Below, in pieces: positions 10,970 through 21,838 of a stretch of 64,000 nt of DNA. The notes beneath the pieces are model-generated. The model was not told the DNA's origin. It saw only the letters and a list, made by a program, of their open reading frames with translations, and made no database searches. Made by a program: the position numbers and the translations under genes. Position 1 is the stretch's first letter, and each line of letters opens with the position of its first letter. This DNA is from Symsagittifera roscoffensis (Eukaryota; Xenacoelomorpha; Acoela; Convolutidae): assembly GCF_963678635.1 (NCBI RefSeq), contig NC_087063.1:72005617-72069616 (forward strand), written 5' to 3'.

Positions 10970-11878
10970 AAATGATTTCTTGGTCGAATGTTTTTTGTTG
11001 TTTAGGGCGATTTTCAAGTGTGGTCGAGTTATTTATTGATTTTTTGACAAGTGGGTTGAGTTTTGTGAAAAGTTGTTGGGGGCTAAGTTTATGGTGTTCG
11101 GGAGGTCCTCTTTGCTTTATTTTTGTTTGTCAGGTGATCTGGGGTATTTTTGAGATTTTGTACTTTAGGCCAAATGAATACGGTCGTTTTCTTACTTTAG
11201 GCTATTTTACCATTTTTGGTTGGAGGGTTTTTGAGGTGTAAGCTGGTAAAATATTGTTGATCTTTGCATTATTAGATAAGGGAGGGTTATGATATTATGA
11301 TAGTATTTATTTTAGTTGTCAAGTCTGAGTGGTTTGCTTATTTTTGACCTGTAGGTTGTAAAGTTATAGTTATAGATATGCCTGGAGTTTAATATCTTTC
11401 GTCTAATTGGTTGGTGTTATAGTCATAGAAGGTGACGGATTGAATGAATCCTATTGGCTGAATTTGAACTAGAATTGTTGCGTGTTTTGTCAGCATGTTA
11501 TTTTGAAAAATGAAGATTCAATATGATCGAGAGGTCCGAGGATTTTAAAATTAAAGTTGTTTTGAAATTCAACTTTCTTTAATATTTTAGATTGTGGGAT
11601 GAATGTTTTGTAGTTTTTACGTGGTTGAATTCTAAGTCGTGATGACTCTCTATGTTCTGATTTCTCGACTTGTTCTTGTGGTAAAATTCTATCATTTTCC
11701 TGTTTTCCCTTTCTTTTTGAGGTATTTTTTGATCTAGCTTTTTTGTAATGTTTTGATTTGTAGTTGGTTTTGCATTTTGTTTTCCATGATGAATGTCGTT
11801 TTGTTCATCTATTTCTTTTTCCGTATGTGGATGATTTTGAATTACTTTTGAACCTGTGAAAGAATATAATTGAGTTCA
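10970..11878 (-). other. Retroelement spacer downstream of integrase
   Basis: Between the end of the integrase GPY module and the small hydrophobic frames I see no sense-strand frame with protein features. The + strand frame 10972-11241 is a shadow. Confidence 0.45.
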
Positions 11879-13044
11879 TTCGCGTAGTGCGTACTCTTTA
11901 GTGTAGTAAGGCAATAGATTGTTCCGATGTTGAACAATTTCTTTTTGGTTTGAATCGGTAATTTTATATGTTACGTCAGTAGGTTTGGTAATTATTTGGT
12001 ATGGTCCTTTGCCAAGGGGTTGTAATTTTTTTTAGAAATTCCTTTTTGTGTATTAAAATTAGGTATTAAGACAGATGTTCCAATTTTTAAATCTGAGGCT
12101 GGTGTAAAGCGTGAAATAATTTGTTCCTTAATGTTTTGCCTTTGTAACATTTTTTTTGTTACTCTCTGGTAAATTTCATTGTGTTTTTTATCTCTATTTA
12201 AAATGCAGTCGGTGTGTGTGCCGGAGGCTAATTTAAGGATTTGTGGGTGATGAAAATGATTTTCATCATGCGTGTGTAAAGGTAGGTTATAACAAACTGA
12301 GTTTTTATTTGGTTGGCAATAACCTTGTGCATTTTTATGAGAGTTTGCTGTAAACATAATTGGTTTACGTGACTTTTGATTAAAAACCATTTCGTATGGT
12401 GACATTCCTAGAGTTGTCGTAATTTGTGATTTATATGCTAAGGGAAATAATTTTACATCTGCTGACCATTCTGTGTATCTTGTATCATTTCCATTTATGA
12501 TACATCTAAGATATTCTTGTAGTGAACGGTTCATAACTTCGACTAAACCGTTTGTCCAAGGTGCATGAGATGTACGTGGTTTTTGTTTGATGTTGCATAA
12601 GTGAGATAGTGTGATGATTTCATTATTTATGAATTCTGTACCGTTATTTGTAACTAAGAATTCGGGTAATCCGAATTTAGCTATCCAGTGTTCATTAAGT
12701 GTTGTGTAAGCATAATAAGCATTACAATGTTGTACTGGGTTGAGTGCTACATAATGTGTAAATGCATCAACAATTACCATAATGTAGAAATTTCCTTCAG
12801 AGGACGGTAAAATTGCTCCTTTTGTATCGAATGAAATACGATGGTTAAAATATAAACTTTGTCCTTTAAAATCTTGTTTTTGTGCCATTTGTTTTTGATT
12901 TGGATAAGGTTTATTTAGCTGACATATTATACAATCATTGCATAATACTTTTATCCAAATTGTTGCATTTGGGAAATAAAAATTTTGTGTAAAGTTTGAA
13001 TACGTTTTCTCTGATCCAGAGTGTCCTTTTGTGTATGTGAAATG
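11879..13044 (-). pseudogene. int: Integrase (zinc finger, catalytic core, GPY module), broken
   Basis: The open frame 11992-12888 (first residue from a non-ATG codon) continues upstream in the same phase to 13044, where an H-X6-H...C-X2-C zinc-binding region lies. In the core, numbered from 12888, Asp21 (SFDTKG) is the first catalytic residue and Glu117 (NGLVEVMN) the third. Position 81, exactly 35 residues before the Glu, is Asn in VTNNGTEF where the family has Asp. This should abolish strand transfer. At a run of 8 T (12026-12033, + strand) the frame changes, and a GPY module (KGPYQII... through HRNNLLPYY) follows in the next frame to about 11880. Further upstream another frame change separates the zinc finger from 12951-13229. 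The protein integrated cDNA when active; this copy looks dead. Confidence 0.85.
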
Positions 13045-13740
13045 TTAAAAGCTATTAGTATCACACTTAAAGAGAGACAGGGAACTGTAGAATCATTTAG
13101 TTGATATTCTAGAAGGTCTGTGTTTTCATTAATTGTTGTATTTTTAAATTTTCGGAAATATCGGAGGAGTGTTTTATTTCCTAAAATTGTGGTATTTGCT
13201 TTTACTGGCTTAGTTTTGTATTTGTGCAATGATTTTAGTTGTCTAATTACTGGGTCAAGATTTTGATATTGTTTTAAGAGTTCAAATGTAATTTTATCTG
13301 TTGGAGGGAGAAAAATATTGTCAATTTCTAATCTTGATAGGGGAATTGTGTCAAGTGGGTCATGGAGGTCAAAAACTTGGTTTATTGTGTATTTTGAATC
13401 ATTTGTTTGTGGTCCTAATAAATTTATTTTATCAGTTAAATTTTCTTTTTCAATTAATGGAAAAAAGTCTTTTTTATACGAGTGGTGTTTTATTCGTTTT
13501 TGTTGGGTGTTATTTTTTATCCATTGTGAGTATGGAATTGGTTTGGAAGTTGATGTTCCTAGTAGATCAACTTCGTAGTGATTATTTTGGCAATCTAAGT
13601 AAAGTGGGAAATGTTGTAGGTTATTTATTTGTGATTGGTCAATTTCAGTTTTTACTGCATATTTGCATTCTAGTCGGGGTGATGTTTCGTCTTTTGCAAG
13701 GTAAAACTTTATATTTTTTGGTATTTCAACTACTTATTTT
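12951..13740 (-). pseudogene. Decayed RNase H-integrase linker
   Basis: The minus frame 12951-13229 ends in the phase that leads up to the integrase zinc finger and then shifts near 13045. Between ~13230 and 13740 only short sense segments remain. The + strand frames at 13301-13750 and 13318-13578 are antisense shadows with no domain. Confidence 0.5.
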
Positions 13741-14434
13741 TTTCGTGTAAGTAATTCAGGTGGTATATTTCGACTTAATGTATCTGGTAATGCAAGATTC
13801 TTTCCTGCTGTCCAAACTATATGTAAGTTTGGAAATTTCATTACATATAGTTTGAAATCAATTGAAATCTATAAACTCGGTGATTTGGATTTGACTTTTG
13901 TGTAAAGAGAAAAATGATTGGTTTATGATCTGTGAACAGAACTGTTGGATGTTTTGATCCAAGTATCAGAAATTCATATTCTGTAAGTGTATAAATTATA
14001 GCTGTACTCTCTCATTAGAGTTTAGAGTCGTTGCTCTGCTTGAATGAATAATCGCGAATTTGCTGATAAAATGTTCATTTTATTTGTACCACTATGTGAT
14101 TGTAGTATTGCTGCGCCGATGCCAAAATTTGAAGCATCGCACATTGCATAGAATGGTTGATTTGGATCTGCAATTGTGTTTGAAATTTGTTCAGTTAAAA
14201 GTTTTTTAATTTCTTCAAATCGTGTTTGATGTTCAGTGGTCCATTCAAATTTATTTTGTTGTCTGAGGATATTATAGAACGGCCTTAAATACAATTGCAT
14301 CTTATAAACGTACTTGCTTAAGAAATTTAACATTCCAAGGAATTCTTGGATTTTCTTTTTGTTTGTTGGTGGCTGAAGTTTTTGAATAGCATCAATGCGT
14401 GAATTTAATGGAGTGATTGTGTTTCTTTCTATAT
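13741..14434 (-). pseudogene. pol (part): RT connection and RNase H domain, fragmented
   Basis: From 14434 the minus strand is open down to 14022. It encodes the end of the RT domain (a P-X-N-K-K...EFLGMLNFLSKYV segment) and the first RNase H strand (MCDASNFGIGAAILQ). After a stop and a change of frame near 14020 the RNase H continues, with TDHKP at about 13910-13925 and the closing PDTLSR signature near 13770-13790. These landmarks are standard for Ty3/gypsy RNase H. At least two frame changes and one stop interrupt the domain, so no full enzyme can be made from this copy. Confidence 0.8.
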
Positions 14435-14470
14435 CATTTTAAGTATTTTATGAAATATTTTATGATAGTG

Positions 14471-16303
14471 CTATAAAACCGTAAACATTTCTTCTTTTGT
14501 CTGTGATTGCATAAAAACATCATCCAAATAGGTGATTGTGTTTTTCTTGAGTATTAGTGGTCTAAAAATTTTACTCATAAAAGCTGAAAATGCTGCTGGT
14601 CCTATAGAAATTCCATAGAATAGGCGATTAAATTCATATTGTTGATTTCCAATAACAAATTGTGTTAAACGTCGTGATTGTTCATCTAGTGGCATTTGAT
14701 TGTATGCACTATTCATATCTGCGGTTGTAAAGTATTTTCCATTTATTTTTGTTAAGATAACTTGTATTGGTTCAATAGGCCAATTGCATTTCGATTCGTC
14801 AATTAGTGAATTGAGGTATCTAGCGTCTAAAACTATTTTTAATGATTCTCCTTTTGCTCGAATGATAACAGGGTTGATAAAAGTGTTATCTTTTGGTTGT
14901 TCTTCTTTTTTTACTGGTGAGATAGTTTTGTATTGATCTAAAATATCAAATAATCTATTTACTTTGTCGTGTAAATGAATTGGTACTTTACTAGCTCTTT
15001 GTTTTTTGAAAACTGCGTCAGGTTTTAACGGGAGATGTAGTAATGAACTGATTTTTCCAACGTCAAATTTTGATGTTGCGTAGACTGTTGAATATTTTAA
15101 CAGTTGTTTTGCTAATTTGTCAAATTCGATTTGTGTAATTTGTGAGTGTTCAAAATTAAACATCGTTAAAAATTTTTGCTGTTCTTTTGTGTAATTTGTT
15201 ATATTGAACGTTGGTTTAAAATATGGTGTTTTTGTGAAGTAATCTGTGTTTCTCTTTTCATTACTTATTATGTTATTTATGGATAATTCTTCGTCAAGAA
15301 TTGTGGATTGGCAAATATCTAATAATTGGAGTATATTATTTACGCGGTAGGCTACTTCATGTATGGGTGAGATTGTAGCGTTTGTTTCGCAATATCCTAA
15401 AAGTCCTAATGGTAATGTTCCTTGATACGGTGTATTGTTATACACGTGAAACGAAATGATGTCGGAATTCGTGTTATTCAAATATTTTATAGATGAGATC
15501 GTGATTTTGAAAAACTTGTGAATAGGTTTAAATTCAAAGTCTGACATAAAAAGTTGTTGTTTATTTTGACTTTTATCATACTTGTGAACTTGTTTTAATG
15601 AAAAATTATATATATTTCCTGATAATGGTTTCAGGTGTTTCCGTTGTTGGTTATAAATTGGATAAAATTTTGAGAAGAATGGTGGTTGTTTGTTTAATCT
15701 TTGAAAAAATGTTAGAGCTGTATTTTTTGTTTTTGTGTATTTATCTTTGATTAGTATTTTACTATTTAAGATGTTGATTGTTTGTATATAATTTGATATA
15801 AATGGTATGCCAATGATATTGTGCTTAATATCAGTAATATGAAATATTTGTTTGAATGGTTTGTTCAGAATTTTATTTTGCTCCTTTGGTCTTGTGGGGA
15901 GAAGGATTAATTGGATTTTTCCATAATTTACTAATGTTGATCCTTGTGCTGTTGCTAGTTTACTAGAGGTTGCAAGAGGCGTTAACTTTGGAATTAATGT
16001 TTTGATTTCATTCCACGTGGGAATATTAGTTATGTTTGATTCTGCTCCTGAATCAATTAAAACATCAATTTCAAGATCTGGTGGTTGAAATTCTTTGTTT
16101 CTTGGACTTTCTAAGAGAAATGGTATTGTCCAATTTTTTTCTCTGGGTTGTTCTTTTTGTATATTTTGATAAATATGATTTATGTTTGAACATTGTGTTT
16201 TGTCTTTTTCATCGGGTTTAATTACCGTGTTAATTTCGTTTACTTCTTGTGTAGTTTGTCTAGTATCGATGGGTCCAATATAATAATTGTGAAGGAGTTC
16301 CAA
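14471..16303 (-). pseudogene. pol (part): Protease and reverse transcriptase segment of pol
   Basis: An open run of 610 codons. An aspartic protease active site IDSGAES lies at about residues 83-89. The RT domain follows, with LDARYLN, the first catalytic Asp in TADMNSAY (Asp ~529) and the YLDD box at 592-595. The frame stops at 14471, 15 residues after YLDD. The next homologous block begins at about 14434, so the part that normally lies between them (the KC...FLG region, some 25 codons) is missing or scrambled. The upstream gag tail is in the same frame, separated by one TAA at 16315-16313. It matches the family in order and spacing but is truncated. Confidence 0.85.
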
Positions 16304-16312
16304 TTGATTTTC

Positions 16313-17230
16313 TTATATATGTGATGTAAAAGGTTGTTCATATATTATAGGTTCATAGTCGTTTTCGACTGTTATCATATTTACAGAGATGGTATTTTCT
16401 GTATCACTTTCTGTATCTGATGATCCACAGTTTATTTGATTTAGTTGTAGTTCGTTACTTCCTGTGTCATCGATACCTGGGGGGTCTGATGTTGTTTCTT
16501 CATTTGACTGTACTTGATTAATATGTCTTTGATGTTTTGGTGTACTACTTCTGTATCGATGTTTAGAATTATTATAATGGTTATTAGTCCCATGTGGTGA
16601 CTGGGAATAATTTCTATATTGATTATTATAACTTGAATTTCGATTTTGTGAATTGATTCGTGATTGGTTTTGATAATGATCATTTGATCTGTGATAGCTC
16701 AATCTATTATACGAGTTATTTCTTGATCGATTGTTCGGGTAATTCTGATTTCGATTGTTCGAATAACTTCTATTTCGATTATGTGAATAGTTTCTATTTC
16801 TGTTATATGATGAGTTTCGTGATTGATTATTGGAATAGTGTTTATTTCTTGGGTTTGATTGGGAATTGGATCTAAAAACAAATTGTGTTGCATTTGAATT
16901 TGATCTCGTATAGTTATTTCGACTATTTGATCGATTTTAAATATTTTGTGAAGAATTTTGTGTATTTCTTCGTTCTGGTGATCTTCCTCTATAACTTGAG
17001 TTATATGGTGATTGATTATTCCATGTGTAATTGGTGTTGTTCGGAAGTGGTTTTCCTGAACTGTTATTACTATATATATTTTTCTTTGGTAGATTTTGAT
17101 CTTTTTCATATATTGATAGAACGATTTATTTGGTTCTTTATGCTTTTGAGGTTTATTCTGATTATCTTGTTGTTTTGGTCTACATTCGGAAATACTGTGT
17201 CCGTATCGTCGGCAATAATTACACCATTTT
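16313..17230 (-). pseudogene. gag (part): Gag nucleocapsid: CCHC zinc knuckle and N/R/S/Y-rich tail
   Basis: A C-X2-C-X4-H-X4-C zinc knuckle is encoded at about 17226-17178, in a different phase from the capsid frame that stops at 17219. The switch is at a run of 5 T (17227-17231, + strand). About 100 bases later the phase changes back, and the frame then encodes a long tail rich in Asn, Arg, Ser and Tyr, ending at 16313. A ~24-base degenerate tandem repeat (NRN-S/N-Y-S type units) lies at about 16690-16860. The tail contains one in-frame stop near 16940. This is an RNA-binding region. The overlapping minus-strand 136-codon frame 16699-17109 is mostly an Ile-rich shadow. Confidence 0.7.
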
Positions 17231-18193
17231 TGAAGGATGGTTGCCTTTAAAATTTGGATGTTTTTTATAGATATTCAGTATTTCAGTGATTTTTTCAATT
17301 AGGTCTGTATCTGATTCCTGTATGTTATTTATATGTGTAGTGTTTGTTTCAATTCGATTAACATATTGTAGTTTTAGATTTTCTGTTTCTTCAAGTTTCA
17401 TTGTGATTTCCGCTTGCTCTAGTTTATCTACTAGTTTTCGAAAATCTAAATCTGGCTCTCGAATTGAGGAAGGATGAGATGCTCTCTTTTTTATTGCTAT
17501 TTTCCTTAATTGAGGTGTTAAGGTGATCATTAAAATTTCTGTCATTTTTGTGTTTTTATAGTCATGTGTATTAAGTAAATATGCTTTTCGAACTAGTGTT
17601 TTGATACGTACTGCTAATTGTTTGATGGTTTCATTTGGTAATCTGCGAATTTCATTACATAAAACTCTTTGGTGTTGTTTATTTCTTTCGGAGTCAAACA
17701 TTTTTGAAATTTCTTGTGTAAATCTTTTCCAATCTGATTTTATTTCTATAGGTAATACTGAAAACCATTTTTGAGCTGCGCCATCTAAGGTTGTTTGTAT
17801 CAATGCTGTGCGTCTATGTATCCAATTTTGATGTAGTGGCGTATTAATTGGTTCAGGTCCTATATTTAAAATTAAATTTGCTGTTACTGCATTTAAATAA
17901 TCTTCTACAGAATATTCAGGGTATGTTCCTGTAAATACCATCAGTGGTGTATTGGATGTTATTGATGATCCACCCATGCGGTAAGGATTCATTGTCGTCT
18001 GTAGTGATTCTGCGGCATTTGGCATTTGCGAAAAGTTTGAAAGTTGATTTTTTGTTATTTCGTGTTGCTGAAAGTAATATGGAAGCGGTATTTCATTTTG
18101 CATTTGAGTTGGTTGATAAGAATGCATCGACATTGGATTTTGTGGTTGTATTGGTTGAAAAGATTGTGTGTTAAATGGATTTTGTATATGCAT
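17219..18193 (-). pseudogene. gag (part): Gag capsid domain
   Basis: 324 codons. Residues ~60-230 have the look of the Ty3/gypsy capsid (retrotransposon gag) fold: FTGTYPEYSVEDYLNAV, then a WF...W pair (QKWFSVLP, DWKRF) and LPNETIKQLAVRI. The preceding frame runs into it with only one stop (TAA at 18196-18194) directly before ATG 18193, so this start may be secondary. A coiled-coil-like segment (FRKLVDKLEQAEITMKLEE) precedes the zinc-knuckle region. Function in the family: assembly of the particle shell. Confidence 0.75.
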
Positions 18194-19622
18194 TTATTGT
18201 GGATGTTGTACATCTGTTGGGTTTTGTGGGTAAATTTTCATATTTCGAGATGGTTGAGGTTGTCGTGGTCTTTGTGTGCGATATTCTTTAGTATATGGTG
18301 CAAAAATATCTGGTTGGTGATAATCATCTTCATCGGATGATAAATAGTTTGTATTAAATGGTGTATGTTGGTTTTTTTATTTTGTTGGAAGAATGAGTAA
18401 TTTTCAGTATAATCCTGTGTAGGTTGTGGATTATCTGGAAAATTTACTGAATTTGTCTATGTTTTCGGGAGATTCCAATAATGAGAACATACGTGATTTA
18501 AATTTTGTGTATTTTTTCGGGGGGGTTGATTTGTTCTTTGTTTGTGAGCATAATTATAATTATGTTCTGCAAAGGTGTTTCTTGTGAATGATTTTCGTGT
18601 TTTTGACGGTATTGTCATTGGTCTATATGTTTGCTAATCCATATGTGAATATTTTGGAGCAACCGAAGGTTTAACGGTTGATTGTAAGGTTACTTGTGCC
18701 AGTGAAGTATTTGTTTTTCTTGGTGTTGTTAAATTTGGGTGTATTGGTGAAATACTTTGTTGTGTAGTTGTTGTTTGGACAATTTCTTCATTTATGAAGT
18801 GTGATGGTGTTTGAATATCTTGTTGTGTAAGATTTCTAGTTCCATTAAAGTTTTCATTGTGTATGACGGTCGAACTTAAGCTGTTATTTCGTGTATCAGG
18901 TAAAAATGTATTGTAGTTTAATGGTGTTACTTTTACATAATCTCTGTGATAAGATATTGTACTTATTGCTTGACTTGAGATAGATTGTGGGATTTTTATA
19001 AATGTAGGATGAGACCATTCAGGGTCCCAAACGTAGTCTGACTGTTCTGTGATGGCGGTATCATCGTTTGAATTTTGAGGTCTGAATTTTTTTCTTGCTT
19101 GTGAAATTAAATCTATATTATGTGTGAAATAATCTATTGTAAACCATGCCAAAATTTTTTGTAAGTCATGTTTTGTATGTTGTGAAACTTCATCATTAGT
19201 GAAATTTTACTGATTATATGTAGAAAAGTTGAAAATAATGCAATTTCATTTCGTACTTTGGTATGTTTGGATGTTTCAGTTGGTGAAATGCTTTGAAATT
19301 CTGTTTCTTCTATTATAGAGATATAGGTATATATTATTGCAAAAACTTCATATATAGTGAATATAGAGTTTTCTCTTTGTGAATTATGATTTTGTATGCT
19401 TTTGATAAATTCTAGGAATACTTTTGAAAGTTCTAATTCAAGATCATCTGTTTGAATTACATATTTACGATGATTCGTATTTGGTGTGCTGAATTCTATG
19501 GTGTAGATTCCATATTGTTGTGTTAAGTTACATATGTCTTTCAAATAATGTTCAATAATTTGTCTTTTGATTTTTACATCTGGGAATTCTGCTTTGCCTG
19601 GACTGAATCCGGGTTCAAACAA
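18194..19622 (-). pseudogene. gag (part): Gag N-terminal region, broken
   Basis: Two long minus-strand frames, 19134-19622 (162 codons) and 18634-19152 (172 codons), overlap in different phases around an A/T run (19151-19160). They look like one original reading frame. Neither begins with ATG as shown. Below 18634 a Gln/Asn/Pro-rich frame continues with a phase change at a run of 7 T (18372-18378) and reaches the capsid frame through one stop. The first part is helical and charged, the second Thr/Ser-rich. I recognise no specific domain. The whole gag region would be about 1,100 codons if continuous, long for the group. Confidence 0.55.
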
Positions 19623-21103
19623 ATTTACGAGTTAATTCTTGCAAAAATCATGTTGCCCTCTATCACGGGTGAATCTATGAGGAAGGGGTAAACCTCTTCG
19701 TCATCTGGACTATCGTCACTTTGAGTGTGGCTCATTTTTTCGTTTGATGACTGTTAACATATAGCTATCAATGTGTCTAATTGGTTGATTTCAGTTATAC
19801 AGGTGTACTAGTTTGTGTTTGTATTGCTTTTTTATTCTTCTTTTTCCTCTTTTTGATGAATTTGAAGTTGTTTCTGAATCGGAAAAATATAATTGATCGT
19901 GAATGGGACAATTTTTATCAACTGATTTTTTTAATTTGTAGAGTTTATCTAAACTGCTGGCTTCTGATTCAGAAAATGCGTTTCTATTTTTTGAAAATCT
20001 TTTTCGTGTGATTTGTCTTTTATTGTTTATAATTTTTCTTTTTATTGTTTGTTGTTTTGTTCTAATGTATCCAACTGTTTGTGTATAAGGTGTGATTACA
20101 AGATCTTATTTTTTGTTATCTATTTCACAGTTGTGTAAAACGATTGTTTGCTTATTTCCTAGATTTTTGAAAGACATAAGGTTTAGGATGAGGGATGCAA
20201 AAAGTTGTTAGGTATTTCTATTTTCTTAGACTGTTAGTCCTTACGATTTTTTGGTTAGCTTAACCTGGGTCTTTTTATTTAGGGTTGGAGAGAAAAGTAT
20301 ATCGATTCCGAAGAATGATTTTTTACTCTCGTGGCTAGTCTAAGCTGAGGTGTTAACTTACTTAATCTTACTTAGGGGTAGTGATTGCTTCTGATCAAGG
20401 GTTGGAGAATAGAAATCGATCCACAAGGTTCAGGTATAATTAGAACGCAAGTAGTTTGTTAGATACTATTTTAAACTTACTAAGTCTAAGATCTATCCTG
20501 GGTTTGGTAAGAGGAGGGTTCAAGTGAAGGATGAATAACCGAAGCTCTTCACTGTTTATCTTAATTTGAATGGTTAGTTTTATTTAAAAATTTCAATTAA
20601 TTTTGGGTCTTTTGGAAGGGTTGGATAGTGAATCGACGTTTGAGGTCGTTAGACACTTGCTAAGTGAGTGGGGGAGAACAAAATTGTTCTTTTTGATCCA
20701 AAGATAGGCCTTGATGATCAGGTTTTAAATTTAGTGAAATAGAAAATTAATTCAGATCCAAGGATAAGCCTTGATGATCTGATTTTAAAATTAAGTGAAT
20801 TTAATTTTAAAATGGTTTCAATTTATTTAAGAAAAAGATTTAGTATTTTAATGATATTAGTGAGCTTATGAGTGCTGTTATGTTTAGGTGATGAGGCTGG
20901 GACAACAGATGATTTATGATTACTAACAATTAATTGTCATGCTACTAATTTTTATTTTCATTTTCAATAAATATTTTTCAAATATGTTTTATATAAGACT
21001 GTAGAAATTAAGAAAACGATCTGAGATCTTTTTATCAATCGTTATTGTACATTAATAATTTTGTTTAGCGTCTGAAATGATCATGAAGATTGACTTCAAA
21101 ATT

Positions 21104-21337
21104 TTATGTTTGCAAATGAAAATCTAAATTCATTGCTGATAATATTCTAAATACAAAAGTTTGTGTTGGCTTTTGCCGTACAATCATAAAACTAAATGGT
21201 AAGTTTCTACTTTGTCGTATGTCGTCTCTTGTTTGAGGTCTTCTTCCAATTCCGGGTAGTTCTATTATTGTTCGGAATATCGGCTCTGATCTATTGAGTC
21301 GTAGAGACATTTCGATTAAATTATTATCGTATAACAT
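21104..21337 (-). CDS. Small frame in retroelement leader (77 aa)
   Basis: A 77-codon frame beginning with a true ATG at 21337. The phase is open about 25 codons further upstream, to within ~20 bases of the primer-binding site. It is balanced in composition (RSEPIFRTIIELPGIGRRPQ) rather than simple, unlike the random AT-rich frames around it. No family is recognised. It could be an upstream regulatory ORF or a remnant of a gag leader peptide. Confidence 0.35.
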   Translation of the reverse strand: MLYDNNLIEMSLRLNRSEPIFRTIIELPGIGRRPQTRDDIRQSRNLPFSFMIVRQKPTQTFVFRILSAMNLDFHLQT

Positions 21338-21404
21338 TTTGAAAAGGTTTTGTCTAAATTCTAATCTATTTTTGGTTAGTTCTAAGCTATTAAGGTCTTA
21401 TTCG

Positions 21405-21422
21405 AGACTTATGGTTGCACCA
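21405..21422 (-). promoter_or_regulatory. Candidate primer-binding site
   Basis: Two bases after the 5' LTR the minus strand reads TGGTGCAACCATAAGTCT. It begins with the TGG expected to pair with a tRNA 3' CCA end. I cannot name the tRNA. Eighteen bases of match to a host tRNA 3' end would confirm it. Confidence 0.55.
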
Positions 21423-21424
21423 GA

Positions 21425-21834
21425 TGAGTTATAACCGATGTGCTTAACTCATAGAGTAATTTCGGATAGGGTACACCGTCTGCTCGTCACGCTATCTTAT
21501 TTTCGGCCGGATAGACTCGTGCAACTTCTTAGTCTAATACCGATTCTAATCTTACTCTTATACTTTCTAGTCTCAGGGTGTTTAACTAGTTTCTGCTAGG
21601 CTCAATAGATCTAGGGTATACTGGTTTATTGCGGCTGCTGAAGTTCTCTTGGAGAGACAACTAATTTCTAAGTTAAATTCAAATCTCTCTGGTGCTGAAA
21701 TTACAAGTAATTTCAGCACTTACAAATAAGTGGGTTGTTAGTTAGATGGATTATGATTGGTTAATATTAAATTTTTTACAGTGGTAAAATATCCAATTTA
21801 TCCAATCATAAAATATAGTTTAGATCAGGTTCCA
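21425..21834 (-). repeat. 5' LTR (right copy)
   Basis: 410 bp, TG...CA, gap-free match to 4527-4936 with 12 differences. A perfect palindrome with 13-base arms and a 2-base centre lies at 21692-21719 (GTGCTGAAATTAC / GTAATTTCAGCAC). Inverted TTATGATTGG motifs, about 50 bases apart, lie in the third nearest the outer end and give CCAAT-type boxes on the coding strand. This LTR would carry the element's promoter. Confidence 0.95.
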
Positions 21835-21838
21835 GTAG
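21835..21838. repeat. Target site duplication GTAG (right)
   Basis: Identical to 4523-4526, immediately outside the right LTR. Confidence 0.8.

Larger units (their letters stand above)
19623..21424 (-). other. 5' leader of the retroelement
   Basis: About 1.8 kb between the 5' LTR and the first gag-like frame. It contains the primer-binding-site candidate, a 77-codon frame (21104-21337) and otherwise no long sense frame. The stretch from ~20020 to 20860 holds short near-repeats such as tttaaaattwagtgaa, and gatccaagataggccttgat(gatc) twice (near 20695 and 20755). Confidence 0.6.
4527..21834 (-). mobile_element. Ty3/gypsy-type LTR retroelement with env-like gene, degenerate
   Basis: This is a 17.3-kb element bounded by two 410-bp direct repeats with TG...CA ends and GTAG duplications. 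Read on the minus strand, it carries a leader with a candidate primer-binding site, gag (capsid and CCHC zinc knuckle), aspartic protease (DSG), reverse transcriptase (YLDD), RNase H, integrase (zinc finger, D-N-35-E core, GPY module) and an env-like gene. The order PR-RT-RH-IN and the TDHKP and PDTLSR landmarks of RNase H place it in Ty3/gypsy (Metaviridae). It sits antisense inside intron 1 of the VWA-mucin gene. Gag and pol are interrupted by stops, frame changes and an RT deletion, so it should not encode working replication proteins. It is long for the group because of ~1.8 kb of leader and ~2.5 kb between env and the 3' LTR. Confidence 0.93.

Noticed and set aside
13301-13750. 149-codon plus-strand hydrophobic frame
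   Set aside because: Antisense to the RNase H end and linker of pol. The hydrophobicity comes from T-rich sequence.
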